A program made the translations under genes and the position numbers. Shown here in pieces: positions 1 through 7,462 of a stretch of DNA of 64,000 nt. The DNA is taken from NCBI RefSeq assembly GCF_042652185.1, contig NZ_JBHSIX010000031.1. The stretch is one strand, 5' to 3'. Under the pieces are notes generated by a model, which had not been told where the DNA came from, did no database searches, and saw only the letters and a program-made list of their open reading frames with translations. Each line of letters opens with the position of its first letter. Position 1 is the first letter of the stretch. This stretch comes from Actinacidiphila fildesensis. Lineage in GTDB: Bacteria; Actinomycetota; Actinomycetes; Streptomycetales; Streptomycetaceae.

Positions 1-1
1 C

Positions 2-169
2 ATCCACGTGCCGATCAACGTATGCGGCAACACCGTCAACGTCGTCGGTCTCCTGAACCCGGCGTTCGGCAACGTCTGCCAGAACATCAGCAGCGATGAC
101 GACGACCACAGCGACAACAAGGGCGACGACAAGGGCGACTGGGCCGGCCACGACAGCTACAACCGCTGA
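2..169 (+). CDS. chaplin (C-terminal part, cut by window start)
   Basis: The reading frame enters from the left edge and stops at 167-169, giving 55 residues. The first part carries the chaplin pattern: a hydrophobic stretch with two cysteines about 20 residues apart (PINVCGNTVNVVGLLNPAFG followed by NVCQN). Chaplins are secreted amyloid-forming surface proteins that coat aerial hyphae of Streptomyces; the Cys pair is conserved. After the domain comes an unusual acidic tail rich in Asp, Lys and Gly (SSDDDDHSDNKGDDKGD) with no LPXTG anchor, so it resembles a short secreted chaplin with an added tail. The signal peptide lies outside the window. This is good evidence that the host is a Streptomyces-like actinomycete. 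Confidence 0.85.
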   Translation: MHVPINVCGNTVNVVGLLNPAFGNVCQNISSDDDDHSDNKGDDKGDWAGHDSYNR

Positions 170-227
170 CCACCGCCCCACCACCATCACCCGGGCCGCC
201 GGAACCGGACTCCAGCCCGCACGGAAA

Positions 228-245
228 CAGGGGCAAACGCCCCTG
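228..245 (+). terminator. probable terminator of the chaplin gene
   Basis: Seven-base-pair GC-rich stem (CAGGGGC / GCCCCTG) with an AAAC loop, 59 bp after the chaplin stop codon. There is no U-tract, which is usual in high-GC actinobacteria. Confidence 0.45.
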
Positions 246-320
246 ATCCCGTGACGCGTCCCCCGGCGGCCCGGGGCTCGGGAGTGTCTAAGAGCTCGCG
301 CAGATAGGCGGAGTAGAGCG

Positions 321-409
321 CCCCGATGGCAGAACAGGCACAGGACTTCGCGATCATGGAGTTGCGACGCTCTGTGACCATCGGGGAGACCTGTGCCTGC
401 ACTGCCATC
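321..409 (+). promoter_or_regulatory. nested inverted repeat overlapping the transposase start
   Basis: Near-perfect 20-bp arms lie at 325-344 and 390-409 (17 of 20 matching). The left flank CCCCGATGG at 321-329 also pairs with CCATCGGGG at 379-386, so two alternative hairpins are possible. The right arm contains the transposase GTG start at 393. Read-through transcripts would fold the start codon into a stem, a known way for insertion sequences to block activation by outside promoters. The regulatory role is inferred. Confidence 0.5.
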
Positions 410-1235
410 ATGGCTGACAGACCCACTCTGGGACCAATTCTCTGCGCTCCTGCCGAAGCGGCCGCTTTACGATCCGGACCACCCGCTGGGCTGCCACGGC
501 CCTCGGATCAGCGACCGGATCGTGTTCGACAAGCTGCTCCAACTCCTGCGGTTCGGTTGCTCCTACGAAGGCATAGCCGACACGACCTGCTCGGCCACCA
601 CAATCCGCAACCGCCGCAACGAGTGGATCCGACTCGGTGTCTTCGCCCGCCTCAAGCACATCGTCCTGGAGGCATACGACCGGATCGTGGGCCTCGTGCT
701 GGACCAGATCGCTATCGACGGATCGATCACTAAGGCACCCGGCGGCGGCCAGGCAGCCGGGCGCTCCCCGGTCGATCGAGGCAAACAGGGCCTGAAACGA
801 TCCGGTATGACGGATGGTTACGGAATTCCGCTGGGTCGCGTCCTGGCCGGAGCGAACTGCCACGACTCCCCGCTGCTCGCCCCGACGCTCGACCTCTTGG
901 ACGACCTGGGCCCGCTGCCCGATGACATCACGGTGCATCTGGACGCCGGCTACGACTCAACTACGACGCGCACCTCCCTCGCCGAACGCGGCCTGCACGG
1001 CCAGATCGCCTGCAAGGGTGTAAAAGCACCCATCCAGGCAAGTCAGCGCTGGCATGTCGAGCGCACGCGCGCCTGGCAGAACGCCTTCCACCGGCTCGCC
1101 CGCTGCTACGAACGTCGGACCATCGTGATCGACGCCTTCTTCGACCTCGCAGACGCGATCATCACCGTCCGCAGCCTGATCCGCCGGGCCTGGACTACCC
1201 ATCGCTGGGACGACCGCCCGTGGCGCCGCCCATGA
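393..1235 (+). CDS. IS5-family transposase
   Basis: DDE transposase of 280 aa beginning with GTG at 393, the first codon of the conserved N-terminus (VPALPSWLTDPLWDQFSALL). The catalytic triad is visible: Asp in QIAIDGSITKAP, Asp in VHLDAGYDS, and Glu in WHVERTRAWQNAF followed by the usual Arg-rich C-terminus. The length is normal for the IS1031-like group and no frameshift is seen, so the element may still be active. It sits alone between the terminal repeats, and its start codon lies in the arm of an inverted repeat. Confidence 0.9.
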   Translation: MPALPSWLTDPLWDQFSALLPKRPLYDPDHPLGCHGPRISDRIVFDKLLQLLRFGCSYEGIADTTCSATTIRNRRNEWIRLGVFARLKHIVLEAYDRIVGLVLDQIAIDGSITKAPGGGQAAGRSPVDRGKQGLKRSGMTDGYGIPLGRVLAGANCHDSPLLAPTLDLLDDLGPLPDDITVHLDAGYDSTTTRTSLAERGLHGQIACKGVKAPIQASQRWHVERTRAWQNAFHRLARCYERRTIVIDAFFDLADAIITVRSLIRRAWTTHRWDDRPWRRP

Positions 1236-1341
1236 ACCCCGCCTGTCTGCGCGGCCTCCTACGCGGAGACTGCTCCTGGCGACCGGCAACCCGGATCAGG
1301 CAATCCTAAAATGACGACGGGCGACGTCTTGCCCCTGTGGT

Positions 1342-1735
1342 TCAGGCGACACGGGTGTCGTGGGTCTCGCGGTTGGCGAGCACATCGTCCATGTGCTCTT
1401 CGGCCCAGGTCTTGAGGCCGCGCATCATTTCGTGCAGCGACAGGCCGAGATCCGTCAGCTCGTAGGCGACCGTGACCGGCACGGTCGGCGTCGCGGTGCG
1501 GGTGATCAAACCGTCGCGCTCCAGGGAGCGCAGCGTCTGGGTGAGCATCTTCTGGCTGACGCCGACCAGCAGGCGCAGCAGCTGCGAGTAGCGCATCGAC
1601 CGGGGCTCGCCGGAGCAGTCGGCGCCTGGCTGATGCGAGCCGCCGCCGCTGCCGAGCGCGGCCAGGATCAGCGTGACCCACTTGTCGGAGAGCCGGTCGA
1701 GCAGCTTGCGGCTGGGGCAGACCCGGGCGCACCAG
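1342..1735 (-). pseudogene. HxlR-family regulator, start lost
   Basis: The frame encodes almost a whole HxlR winged helix: CPSRKLLDRLSDKWVTLILA, then RYSQLLRLLVGVSQKMLTQT, LRSLERDGLITR and the YELTDLGLSL wing, ending at 1342. HxlR proteins are small DNA-binding repressors or activators, often redox or aldehyde sensing. No ATG, GTG or TTG lies upstream in frame before a stop at 1765-1767. Instead, a different coding fragment (replication-relaxation type) begins there in another frame. I read this as recombination that removed the first 10-15 codons. A cryptic CTG start cannot be excluded. Confidence 0.6.
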
Positions 1736-1828
1736 GTGCAGGATCTGCGTGGCGGTCGCCACCTTCAGCACACCCAGCACCCGCAACGCGTCCTTCCGGT
1801 CCCGAACCGTCGATCTCGCCTTCGCCAT
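1720..1828 (-). pseudogene. N-terminal fragment of a replication-relaxation-type protein
   Basis: ATG at 1828 opens MAKARSTVRDRKDALRVLGV followed by LKVATATQILHLVRPG, the look of the N-terminal winged helix of plasmid replication-relaxation proteins of Streptomyces. After about 38 codons the homology stops and the frame runs on as noise across the HxlR remnant. The join between the two fragments is near 1720-1735. Confidence 0.4.
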
Positions 1829-2057
1829 GTGACGCCTCCCCGTACGGCTGCTGCGGAAGCTCCCCATGGTCGCCTGCCGGTACGACAACCCGCCCCGGCC
1901 CAATTCACCGGCCGACGCACCAGCGGCGGCCACGCGGCCCGCACAGGGCCCGCCGGAGGCCAAGAACGCCCCTTTCGAACCCTCGCGTCCGCCCACCACC
2001 CAGCCGTACCCGTCTCTTCTCAACGGGTACAGCAGGGGGTGGGAGGCAAGAGGGTTG

Positions 2058-2351
2058 TCAGGGTTTCCAGTGATGCCAGGTCAAGGGGTCTGAACTGCAG
2101 AAACACCGGATCGCCGCGCGCTGCTGTCGGTAGTAGTCACGGGTGCAGAAACGGTAGAAGCCGCGGGAGGAATCTTGGGAGCCGGCCGACACGGCCCCGC
2201 CGGTCAGCAGCTCCATCACTACCGCCGCCTGGTCCCGCTCGCCGCGCACCATGCCGGGCGAGCACTTCCGCTGCGGCGTGGTCACCGCGGTGCCCACGGT
2301 GACCGCGGCCGAACCCGGCCCGGGAGCGCCGCCGTTCAGCATCCCGTCCAT
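2058..2351 (-). CDS. hypothetical protein next to a 40-bp palindrome
   Basis: Leftward frame with strong G/C bias in third codon positions over its whole length, which supports real coding. The frame opens at a TTG at 2384; ATG codons at 2351 and 2342 are more plausible starts. The product (about 97 aa) has several Cys and aromatic residues near its end (FYRFCTRDYYRQQRAAIRCF). I do not recognise the family. The 40-bp perfect palindrome at 2390-2429 lies just upstream, in the position of an operator, so the gene may be controlled by a dimeric repressor. Confidence 0.4.
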   Translation of the reverse strand: MDGMLNGGAPGPGSAAVTVGTAVTTPQRKCSPGMVRGERDQAAVVMELLTGGAVSAGSQDSSRGFYRFCTRDYYRQQRAAIRCFCSSDPLTWHHWKP

Positions 2352-2389
2352 TGTGCACTTCACCGGCGTCTCCACGCCGGTCAACGACG

Positions 2390-2429
2390 ATCGAACGGTT
2401 TGGCTCCAATTGGAGCCAAACCGTTCGAT
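2390..2429. promoter_or_regulatory. 40-bp perfect palindrome
   Basis: The 20-base half ATCGAACGGTTTGGCTCCAA is followed at once by its exact reverse complement, with no loop. It lies just upstream of the leftward gene at 2058-2351. A gapless palindrome of this length suits a tandem or extended repressor operator, or a plasmid resolution or nick site, better than a terminator. Confidence 0.7.
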
Positions 2430-2508
2430 TGGGAATCAAACAGGGATTGCTCAGCTTCCGTACCGGCGAGCCGGCTACCGCCCCGCCGGCGAGAGTGAGG
2501 AAGCAAGA

Positions 2509-2678
2509 ACACCTCTCCCCCTCACAGGGAAGAGGTGTCGGCACGCGCCGCCCGGTTGCACTCCTAGCCTGACCAGGCCGGATGTGGTGCAACGGCGCTG
2601 CACCGGTAAAACCTGCCGCGAAACCTCCGGCGAAACCCATCACGAAACCTGCCGCGAAACCCGCCGCGAAACGTCCGC
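2509..2678 (+). repeat. origin-like locus A: hairpin block plus six 12-bp iterons
   Basis: A hairpin (ACACCTCT paired with AGAGGTGT, 2509-2538) and a CCGGTTGCACT motif (ending about 2562) are followed by six tandem 12-bp units at 2607-2678. The iteron core CGAAAC starts at 2619, 2631, 2643, 2655 and 2667, with a diverged TAAAAC unit at 2607. Spacing is exactly one helical turn plus about 1.5 bp. The same hairpin, motif and iterons recur inverted at 5407-5593. This arrangement suits binding of a replication initiator or partition protein. Confidence 0.6.
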
Positions 2679-2979
2679 GCACGCCGATCGTGGCGCGGGA
2701 CAACAGAGTGTCCGCGCACGGAGCGTGAGCCTGCGCCGGAGCAGCTCCCAGACTCCCAGACCACCTCCCAGCACCATCACCACCAGGCAGAACGCGGCCC
2801 CCATCTCCCAGACATCCCCGATATTCAGGAACCGTCCCGGCTCCCAGCTCCCGGCGCCTCCCAGGTCATCCGAGAGCTGAGAGGTTGCCCAGCGTGAGGC
2901 GGTGGGCGTTCGCCGCTTCCACGCCACGCAGGCGCCCTTCTACTCACCGGGGGCGGGCCGCGACGGCATCCTGGGATGT

Positions 2980-3246
2980 ATGAACAACCGACGCCGCAGC
3001 CGACAACGTGCCCGCGCCATCGCGCTGGGCGTCAGCCCCGACGAGCCGGCGCCCCGCGCCCCCGTCGTCGTGCCGCTGCCTCACCTGCCGGTGGCCCCGG
3101 TGGCCCTGCCGGAACCGCCAGCCCCTACCGCCGAGCGCTCCTGCTGCCAGGCCACCCGAACCCGGCGCGTCAGTATCGGCGGTACCGTCGTCATCACCCA
3201 CACCCACCAGGCCCACTGCCCCGACTGGGGCCACCACACCTCCTGA
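2980..3246 (+). CDS. small hypothetical protein, His/Cys-rich C-terminus
   Basis: ATG at 2980 opens an 88-aa frame with good third-position GC bias. The N-terminus is highly basic (MNNRRRSRQRARAIALGV), the middle is rich in Pro and Val, and the end carries Cys-Cys plus HTHQAHCPDWGHH, which could bind a metal. No family recognised. It stops just before the GTTCCA array, inside the segment flanked by the two inverted iteron loci, so it probably belongs to the same plasmid-derived module. Confidence 0.5.
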   Translation: MNNRRRSRQRARAIALGVSPDEPAPRAPVVVPLPHLPVAPVALPEPPAPTAERSCCQATRTRRVSIGGTVVITHTHQAHCPDWGHHTS

Positions 3247-3273
3247 GGCCGGCTGCATCGGGCCCACCGAGGT

Positions 3274-3597
3274 GTTCCACCGTGGAACCGTCCGAGCGTT
3301 CCACGATTCCACGGGTGTCCGTTTCCGCCCGTTCCAACCCCTTGCCCCACTGGTTTGCCCAATTCATCTCAGATATCTGCCGTATCTACCGTTCCATGCC
3401 CTTCCATATCTTTTCCATTTGGTGCGAACGGGTCCGGTGCAAGCACTTGGGCAACCGCCCACCTACCCGGGCCTGGCCCCCACCGCGACGCTGTACCGCG
3501 TTCCCGGCACCGTGACCTGCGGTAGTGATGTCCGTGGAACACCCGCCCGGCCGGTCGCCGACCGGCGTTCCACCCGGGAATCGTCTGAGGTTGGAAC
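3274..3597. repeat. array of eight GTTCCA/TGGAAC motifs in an AT-richer stretch
   Basis: GTTCCA occurs at 3274, 3298, 3331, 3391 and 3567, and its complement TGGAAC at 3283, 3535 and 3592. The first pair forms GTTCCACCGTGGAAC. Between 3355 and 3425 the sequence is clearly AT-richer than its surroundings, with ATATCT- and TTTTCC-like runs. Motif clustering plus an AT-rich core is the signature of a plasmid origin or a multi-site operator. It lies directly upstream of the DUF6233-like gene. Confidence 0.5.
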
Positions 3598-3598
3598 G

Positions 3599-4097
3599 GT
3601 GAGCAGCGAGCGGGACGGGGAGCAAGCGGCGGATCTGCCGGCGGCCGACGGGCCGCTGGTGCGGGTGCGGCTGCACGACGGCCAACAGCTCTACGCCGTG
3701 GTGAAGGGGCGCCGCAAGGAACACGACGGGACCTGGTGGTACCGGCTGCAGATCCACCTCCCTTCCGCCACCGAGCAGCGCGGCCGCCTGGTCGACGCGC
3801 CCGCGCCCGTCGACTTCCGTGCACCGGCCGACCGGTGCGAGCCGATCGAGGGCCAGGCGTACGACACGGTCCCCACCCAGCGGCACGGCGCGGTGCCGGC
3901 CTGGCGGGGTCGAGGAGCCGGTGTACTTCGGCACCGAGCGCGGACCTGCGCGCATCGTGCACCGCGGCGACTGCCGCGCGGTCCGCGACATCTCCCACCC
4001 CGCCACCACCGAGCAGGCCCGCGCCACCCTCGCGCAGCCCGACGCCGCACCCTGCACTGTCTGCCGACCCGACCGGCCCCTGAGCCGCGCCATCTAG
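3599..4097 (+). pseudogene. DUF6233-like protein with one frameshift
   Basis: GTG at 3599 opens VRVRLHDGQQLYAVVKGRRK, then DGTWWYRLQIHLP and RCEPIEGQAYDTVP. Near 3908 the homology moves to the next frame and continues VEEPVYFGTERGPARIVHRG and TLAQPDAAPCTVCRPDRPL to a stop at 4097. The C-terminal CTVCRP and the HRGDC motif are typical of this abundant Streptomyces family of unknown function. A second copy at 6045-6264 shows the unbroken order of the two halves, and the simplest explanation is one extra G in a GGGG run. Either a mutation or a sequencing error. Confidence 0.6.
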
Positions 4098-4149
4098 CCG
4101 CAGCCGGCCGGGCGCGGGGCGTCGATGCTTTCGCCGCTTTTGCGCCCCG

Positions 4150-4375
4150 CTGCGCAGTGACCCGGGCCACTGCGCAGCCATCGCCGACGGTCATCGACTC
4201 ATCGCCAACGGCGACCAGCGCGTATGCGCAACCGGTGGTTAGTCCAGCCGCGAACCATGGTGAGTTTCCAGCGGCTCCATGGTTAGTTCCACCCATCACA
4301 GCAGGTCAGACCTCATGCGCAGTAGCCATTGCGCATCTGCGGTGGTTGCGCAGCGGCGCCTGCGCCGCTGCGCAA
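4150..4375. repeat. array of seven TGCGCA sites with two inverted repeats
   Basis: TGCGCA occurs at 4151, 4171, 4225, 4316, 4330, 4347 and 4369. The first two form a 10-bp inverted repeat (CTGCGCAGTG / CACTGCGCAG) with an 8-bp spacer. The last two form a 13-bp inverted repeat (4346-4358 and 4363-4375) around a CCTG loop. The array sits between the DUF6233-like pseudogene and the leftward gene at 4476-5012. It could be a centromere-like partition site or a multi-dimer operator. Confidence 0.5.
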
Positions 4376-4425
4376 TCGCTCCCGGCCGGGACGTGGTGAG
4401 TTCCAGCGGAGCCCGTGGTTGGTTC
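4260..4425. repeat. two copies of a 30-bp imperfect direct repeat
   Basis: The unit GTGAGTTCCAGCGG-x6-TGGTTRGTTCC is found at 4260-4290 and 4396-4425. It differs only by one inserted T and a few substitutions, and is interleaved with the TGCGCA sites. Confidence 0.5.
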
Positions 4426-4475
4426 CCCACTCCGGGCAGGCCGGCGCGCCGCGCGCAGTGCCGGAGCTGGCACGT

Positions 4476-5012
4476 TCAGGGCTCCAGGCCGAGGGACCGC
4501 AGCACCTTGCGCCCATCCTCGATCTGCTGCCGGGCGGCCTGGACTTCCCGGCGGGCGGTGCGCAGCGCGTTCCGTACGCCGTGCAGCTGCTGGTGCGGGG
4601 GCAGGTCCGCGGGCGGGTTGCTGGTGGACAGCAGCGCCTGGGCGGCGTCCAGGAGGTGGTTGACCGCCGGCGCCACCGTGTAGCCGTCACCGTCGTCGTC
4701 GGTCTGGGTGGCGGCCAGGTCGGTCAGCGTGCGGTTCACCCGGGCCTGCAGCAGCCGCGACCACACCCCGCCCAACGCCTCGGGTCCGTCGCCGTCCGCG
4801 CGCAGCGTGTTGCTGATCCCGGCGACGTAGCCCTCGCGGACCGCCTCCAGGTCCAAGCGGTCGGTGTCGATAGTCGCGGCGGACTCCACGCAGTACAGCA
4901 GCATCCCCAGCGCGACCGCCCGCGGCATCGGGTCCGGCACCGGGAGTTCCACCCCGATCGTGCGCAGACAGGCGTGAATCTGCGCGGTGCTCAACACCGG
5001 ATCATCGCTCAC
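4476..5012 (-). CDS. hypothetical helical protein
   Basis: GTG at 5012 is preferred because GGAAGGG lies eight bases upstream; the frame is open further upstream but without coding character. The 178-aa product is predicted mainly helical: STAQIHACLRTIGVELPVPD, a central VWSRLLQARVNRTLTDLA helix, and a C-terminal basic helix (RTARREVQAARQQIEDGRKV) that could coil. No catalytic motif or known family recognised. It is transcribed away from the TGACGTACACG repeats and lies within the segment bounded by the iteron loci, so a plasmid-maintenance role is possible but unproven. Confidence 0.5.
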   Translation of the reverse strand: MSDDPVLSTAQIHACLRTIGVELPVPDPMPRAVALGMLLYCVESAATIDTDRLDLEAVREGYVAGISNTLRADGDGPEALGGVWSRLLQARVNRTLTDLAATQTDDDGDGYTVAPAVNHLLDAAQALLSTSNPPADLPPHQQLHGVRNALRTARREVQAARQQIEDGRKVLRSLGLEP

Positions 5013-5132
5013 GAACGGGCCCTTCCACGACGCGGCTGACTGCCTCACCAGCTTGCCGGTACCCGCCCCGGACCCGGGCAGGTTCGACGGAACCGCCCCG
5101 TGCGATCCGGGGCCGGCGGTACGTGAAACCGG

Positions 5133-5163
5133 TGACGTACACGCGAGAACGTTGACGTACACG
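5133..5163 (-). promoter_or_regulatory. pair of TGACGTACACG direct repeats
   Basis: TGACGTACACG occurs at 5133-5143 and 5153-5163, exactly 20 bp apart (about two helical turns). It is 120-150 bp upstream of the leftward gene starting at 5012. The spacing puts both copies on one DNA face, as expected for cooperative regulator binding. Confidence 0.45.
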
Positions 5164-5406
5164 GCGAAGCCGGCCGGGCCCCGGCCGGCTGGCCGAACGC
5201 CTGTCGGAGCCAGAACAACCTGTCACGACGGCGGCCGACCGGGCCCGTTGATCCGAAGGAGGGCAAGGGGGGTCTTCGCCTGCCAAAGCACGGAAGGACA
5301 AGGGGGTGCAATCTGCGGATCACCGGCCACGCCCGTCCGGCCACTCCGCGGTGCAACCGCCCCGCCCGGACAAGTGCAACCACCCGCCGGACCGGTATCG
5401 CGGAAG

Positions 5407-5593
5407 GTTTCACCCACGGGTCCACCGACAGTTCTACCCACGGGTCCACCGACAATTCCGCAGCCGGTTTCGTACGCGGTTTCGCAGCCGGTTCAACCGC
5501 CCCTCCCCACCGACCGGGTATCGGTGCAGGTCACCGGGCGAGTGCAACCGGCCCCGCCGAATCGACACCTCTTCCCGGTCTACCGGGGAGAGG
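5407..5593 (-). repeat. origin-like locus B: inverted copy of hairpin plus 12-bp iterons
   Basis: Read on the minus strand this repeats locus A. A CTCTCCCC...GGGAAGAGGTGTCG hairpin and CCGGTTGCACT (5592 down to 5541) are followed by units on a 12-bp grid. GTTTCG cores start at 5467 and 5479, and related GTTC/ATTC units at 5407, 5431, 5455 and 5491. Between 5412 and 5454 two units are fused into a 24-bp repeat containing CCCACGGGTCCACCGACA. A and B are inverted relative to each other and flank about 2.7 kb. Confidence 0.6.
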
Positions 5594-6044
5594 CTCCTCT
5601 CTCTCGCGTGCGGGAGCGCGCGGCGCGCCCGGCACGGGACACATGCGCGGCACGCGTTGGCCGATCGGCAGGACCGCTGCCCAGCGGTTCCGCCGATGCC
5701 CGCAGGCGGCGTCGGTCGCCGGGGCCGGGGAAGGCGGCTCGGGGCTGTCCAGCAGGCCCAACGCGTGGGCGGAGAGGGGAATCAGATGCTGGGTCAGCCG
5801 CGGCGCGTCCGGAGCGCTCCAGACCTTAGTCCTCGCTGCGCTGCGGGCGGCCTTGAGCGTACCGGCCGTGTCAAAGCGGAGAAGGGAGGCGCGCCGATGC
5901 CGGCCCCCTCCGCCGATCCGGGCCGGATACCGCGGCAGCAGGCGATGTCTGACGGCCGCTGAAGCAGCGTGCGGACGGCTATGCCCTCACTGCTGCAACC
6001 AGATGCCTGATGATGTCCTGCGTCACCGTCGGCACGTTGTACTT
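5594..6044. other. no gene recognised
   Basis: Stretch of 451 bp after the iteron locus. Frames are open on both strands, but none shows consistent codon bias or a recognisable motif. No repeat was seen beyond the flanking ones. Confidence 0.4.
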
Positions 6045-6264
6045 CGCGAGCGAGCAGCGCGGCCGCCTGGTCGACAAGCCCGCGCCCATCGACTTCGCCG
6101 CGCCGGCGAGCCGGTGCGAGCCGATCGAAGGCCAGGCGTACGAGGCGGTGCCCACCGAGCGGGAGAGCCTCGGTCCGGCCTTCTAGATCGAGGAACCGGT
6201 CTCCTTCGGGGCCGTGCGCGGGCTGGCCCGCATCATGCATCGCGGCAACCCGAACGAGAGGGCA
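6045..6264 (+). pseudogene. second DUF6233-like fragment with in-frame TAG
   Basis: Encodes EQRGRLVDKPAPIDFAAPAS, RCEPIEGQAYEAVPTE, then a TAG at 6184-6186, then IEEPVSFGAVRGLARIMHRG in the same frame. It is about 75% identical in DNA to the copy at 3780-3985. The N-terminus and the C-terminal CTVCRP motif are missing. The two copies lie on opposite sides of iteron locus B, which suggests a duplication that included the neighbouring non-coding DNA. Confidence 0.6.
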
Positions 6265-6497
6265 GTTCCGTCGGGGGGTATCCCCAGGTGGGCAAGGAAC
6301 TGAGGAAACGGTTCGGCAGGAGATCGTGCCGGCCTTGCGTGCCCCCAACGTAGAGATTTGAGGCCGAAGTTCCACGCATCTGCCTATTTCTAGACATTTG
6401 ATCATCAAGTGGCACGCGAGAGAGGTCATTGCGGCCTACGGTGCACGTGTGCCGGTCGGGGAGTATCCCCGAGCGCACAAACCGAAAGGCGTACCTC

Positions 6498-7109
6498 ATG
6501 CGCACCACCGTTGTAGCTCGGACCTTCCTGATCAGCGCGATCGCCGTGGCCGGCCTCGCTTCCCCCACCCTGGCGTCCGCGTCGGCCCCCTCCGGGGGCA
6601 GCTCCCTAACCTCCGTCAGCCTGGGCGCCCTCGGTGTCCCCGGTGGTAACGGGGCCAACGGCGTGGGGAGCAACAACGGCCTCGGGGGCCTGGGCGGTAC
6701 CGGGGGCGCGGCCGGTGCGAACGGCGACGGTGGTGTCGGTGGTGACGGTGGCAACGGCGACGGCCTGGGAAGCACCGGCGGGGCAGGCGGCGCGGGAGGC
6801 GCGGGAGGATCCAACGGCAACGGCGGCGCGGGAGGCGCGGGAGGTGCTGCCAACCAGGGCGGCACCGGCGGCAAGGGCGGTGTCGGCGGCGTAGGTGATG
6901 CCGGTACCGGCATCACCGGCGGCCAGGGCGGGCAGGGCGGCGCGTCCACCGCCGGCGGCACCCACACCGGCGGCATCGGCGGCGCCGGCGGCGCGGCAAG
7001 CCCGGTGTGTCCCGGCCAGCCCGGCGGCAACGGCACCCCCGCCACCCTGACCGCGGACGGCATCGCCGGTTCCACCGGAGCTGCCGGACACACCACCCTC
7101 CCCTGCTGA
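6498..7109 (+). CDS. secreted glycine-rich (GGxGG) repeat protein
   Basis: ATG at 6498 with a GAAAGG ribosome site just upstream. Product 203 aa. A Sec signal peptide is clear (MRTTVVARTFLISAIAVAG, then LASPTLASASA), followed by about 160 residues of Gly, Ala and Asn in GGxGG units (for example GGAGGAGGSNGNGGAGGAGG). The pattern resembles the glycine-rich half of mycobacterial PGRS proteins but without a PE domain. It ends with a short Pro/Thr/Cys tail (HTTLPC). Probably an extracellular or wall-surface structural protein. It converges with a second protein of the same type at 7463-8389. Confidence 0.75.
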   Translation: MRTTVVARTFLISAIAVAGLASPTLASASAPSGGSSLTSVSLGALGVPGGNGANGVGSNNGLGGLGGTGGAAGANGDGGVGGDGGNGDGLGSTGGAGGAGGAGGSNGNGGAGGAGGAANQGGTGGKGGVGGVGDAGTGITGGQGGQGGASTAGGTHTGGIGGAGGAASPVCPGQPGGNGTPATLTADGIAGSTGAAGHTTLPC

Positions 7110-7134
7110 ACAATCGGACCCGTTAATCGGCAAA

Positions 7135-7175
7135 GGCCCCCGGAGGATGCCTTCACCAGGCGTCTTCCGGGGGCC
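7135..7175 (+). terminator. strong hairpin terminator
   Basis: A 17-bp stem (7135-7151 with 7159-7175, two G-U pairs) and a 7-nt loop, 26 bp after the glycine-rich gene stop. The arm begins GGCCCCCGGA. Confidence 0.75.
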
Positions 7176-7462
7176 CACCGGCCGAGTGAAGTCGCGGCCT
7201 ACACAGCTCCTGTCGCGATCAGCCGGTACCCGGGCCAGGCAGCCACCAGGTCCGGTCCGGTGACAAGCAACCCCAGGCAGACCTCGCGTTCGCCGGCCTC
7301 CGCGCCAGTCAGGGCAAAGGCGATCGGCAACGCTCTGCAAGGGCCTTCACCGAAAGTCGGTTCACGGACCCTCAGTGACGGGGGTCAGGGTGCGGCGCGT
7401 CCCGGGAGGTCAGCAGGTGACCTTGCGGTGTGATGGGGTGGGGCGCCTGGTGGGCGGGCGGG

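Larger units (their letters stand above)
297..1253 (+). mobile_element. IS5-family insertion sequence (single transposase gene)
   Basis: Imperfect 17-bp terminal inverted repeats bracket the transposase: CGCGCAGATAGGCGGAG at 297-313 and its complement (15 of 17 matching) at 1237-1253. The span of about 957 bp fits the IS1031-like subgroup of IS5. No convincing target duplication was seen at the ends as drawn, so the exact boundaries may be a few bases off. Confidence 0.6.

Noticed and set aside
2607..2678. Possible CRISPR array from the short regular repeats
   Set aside because: Units are 12 bp, contiguous, with no spacers and no cas genes; iterons fit better.
2137..2703. Minus-strand frame with a four-residue repeat (FAAG)
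   Set aside because: The repeat is just the 12-bp iteron translated; the frame also crosses the palindrome and lacks motifs.
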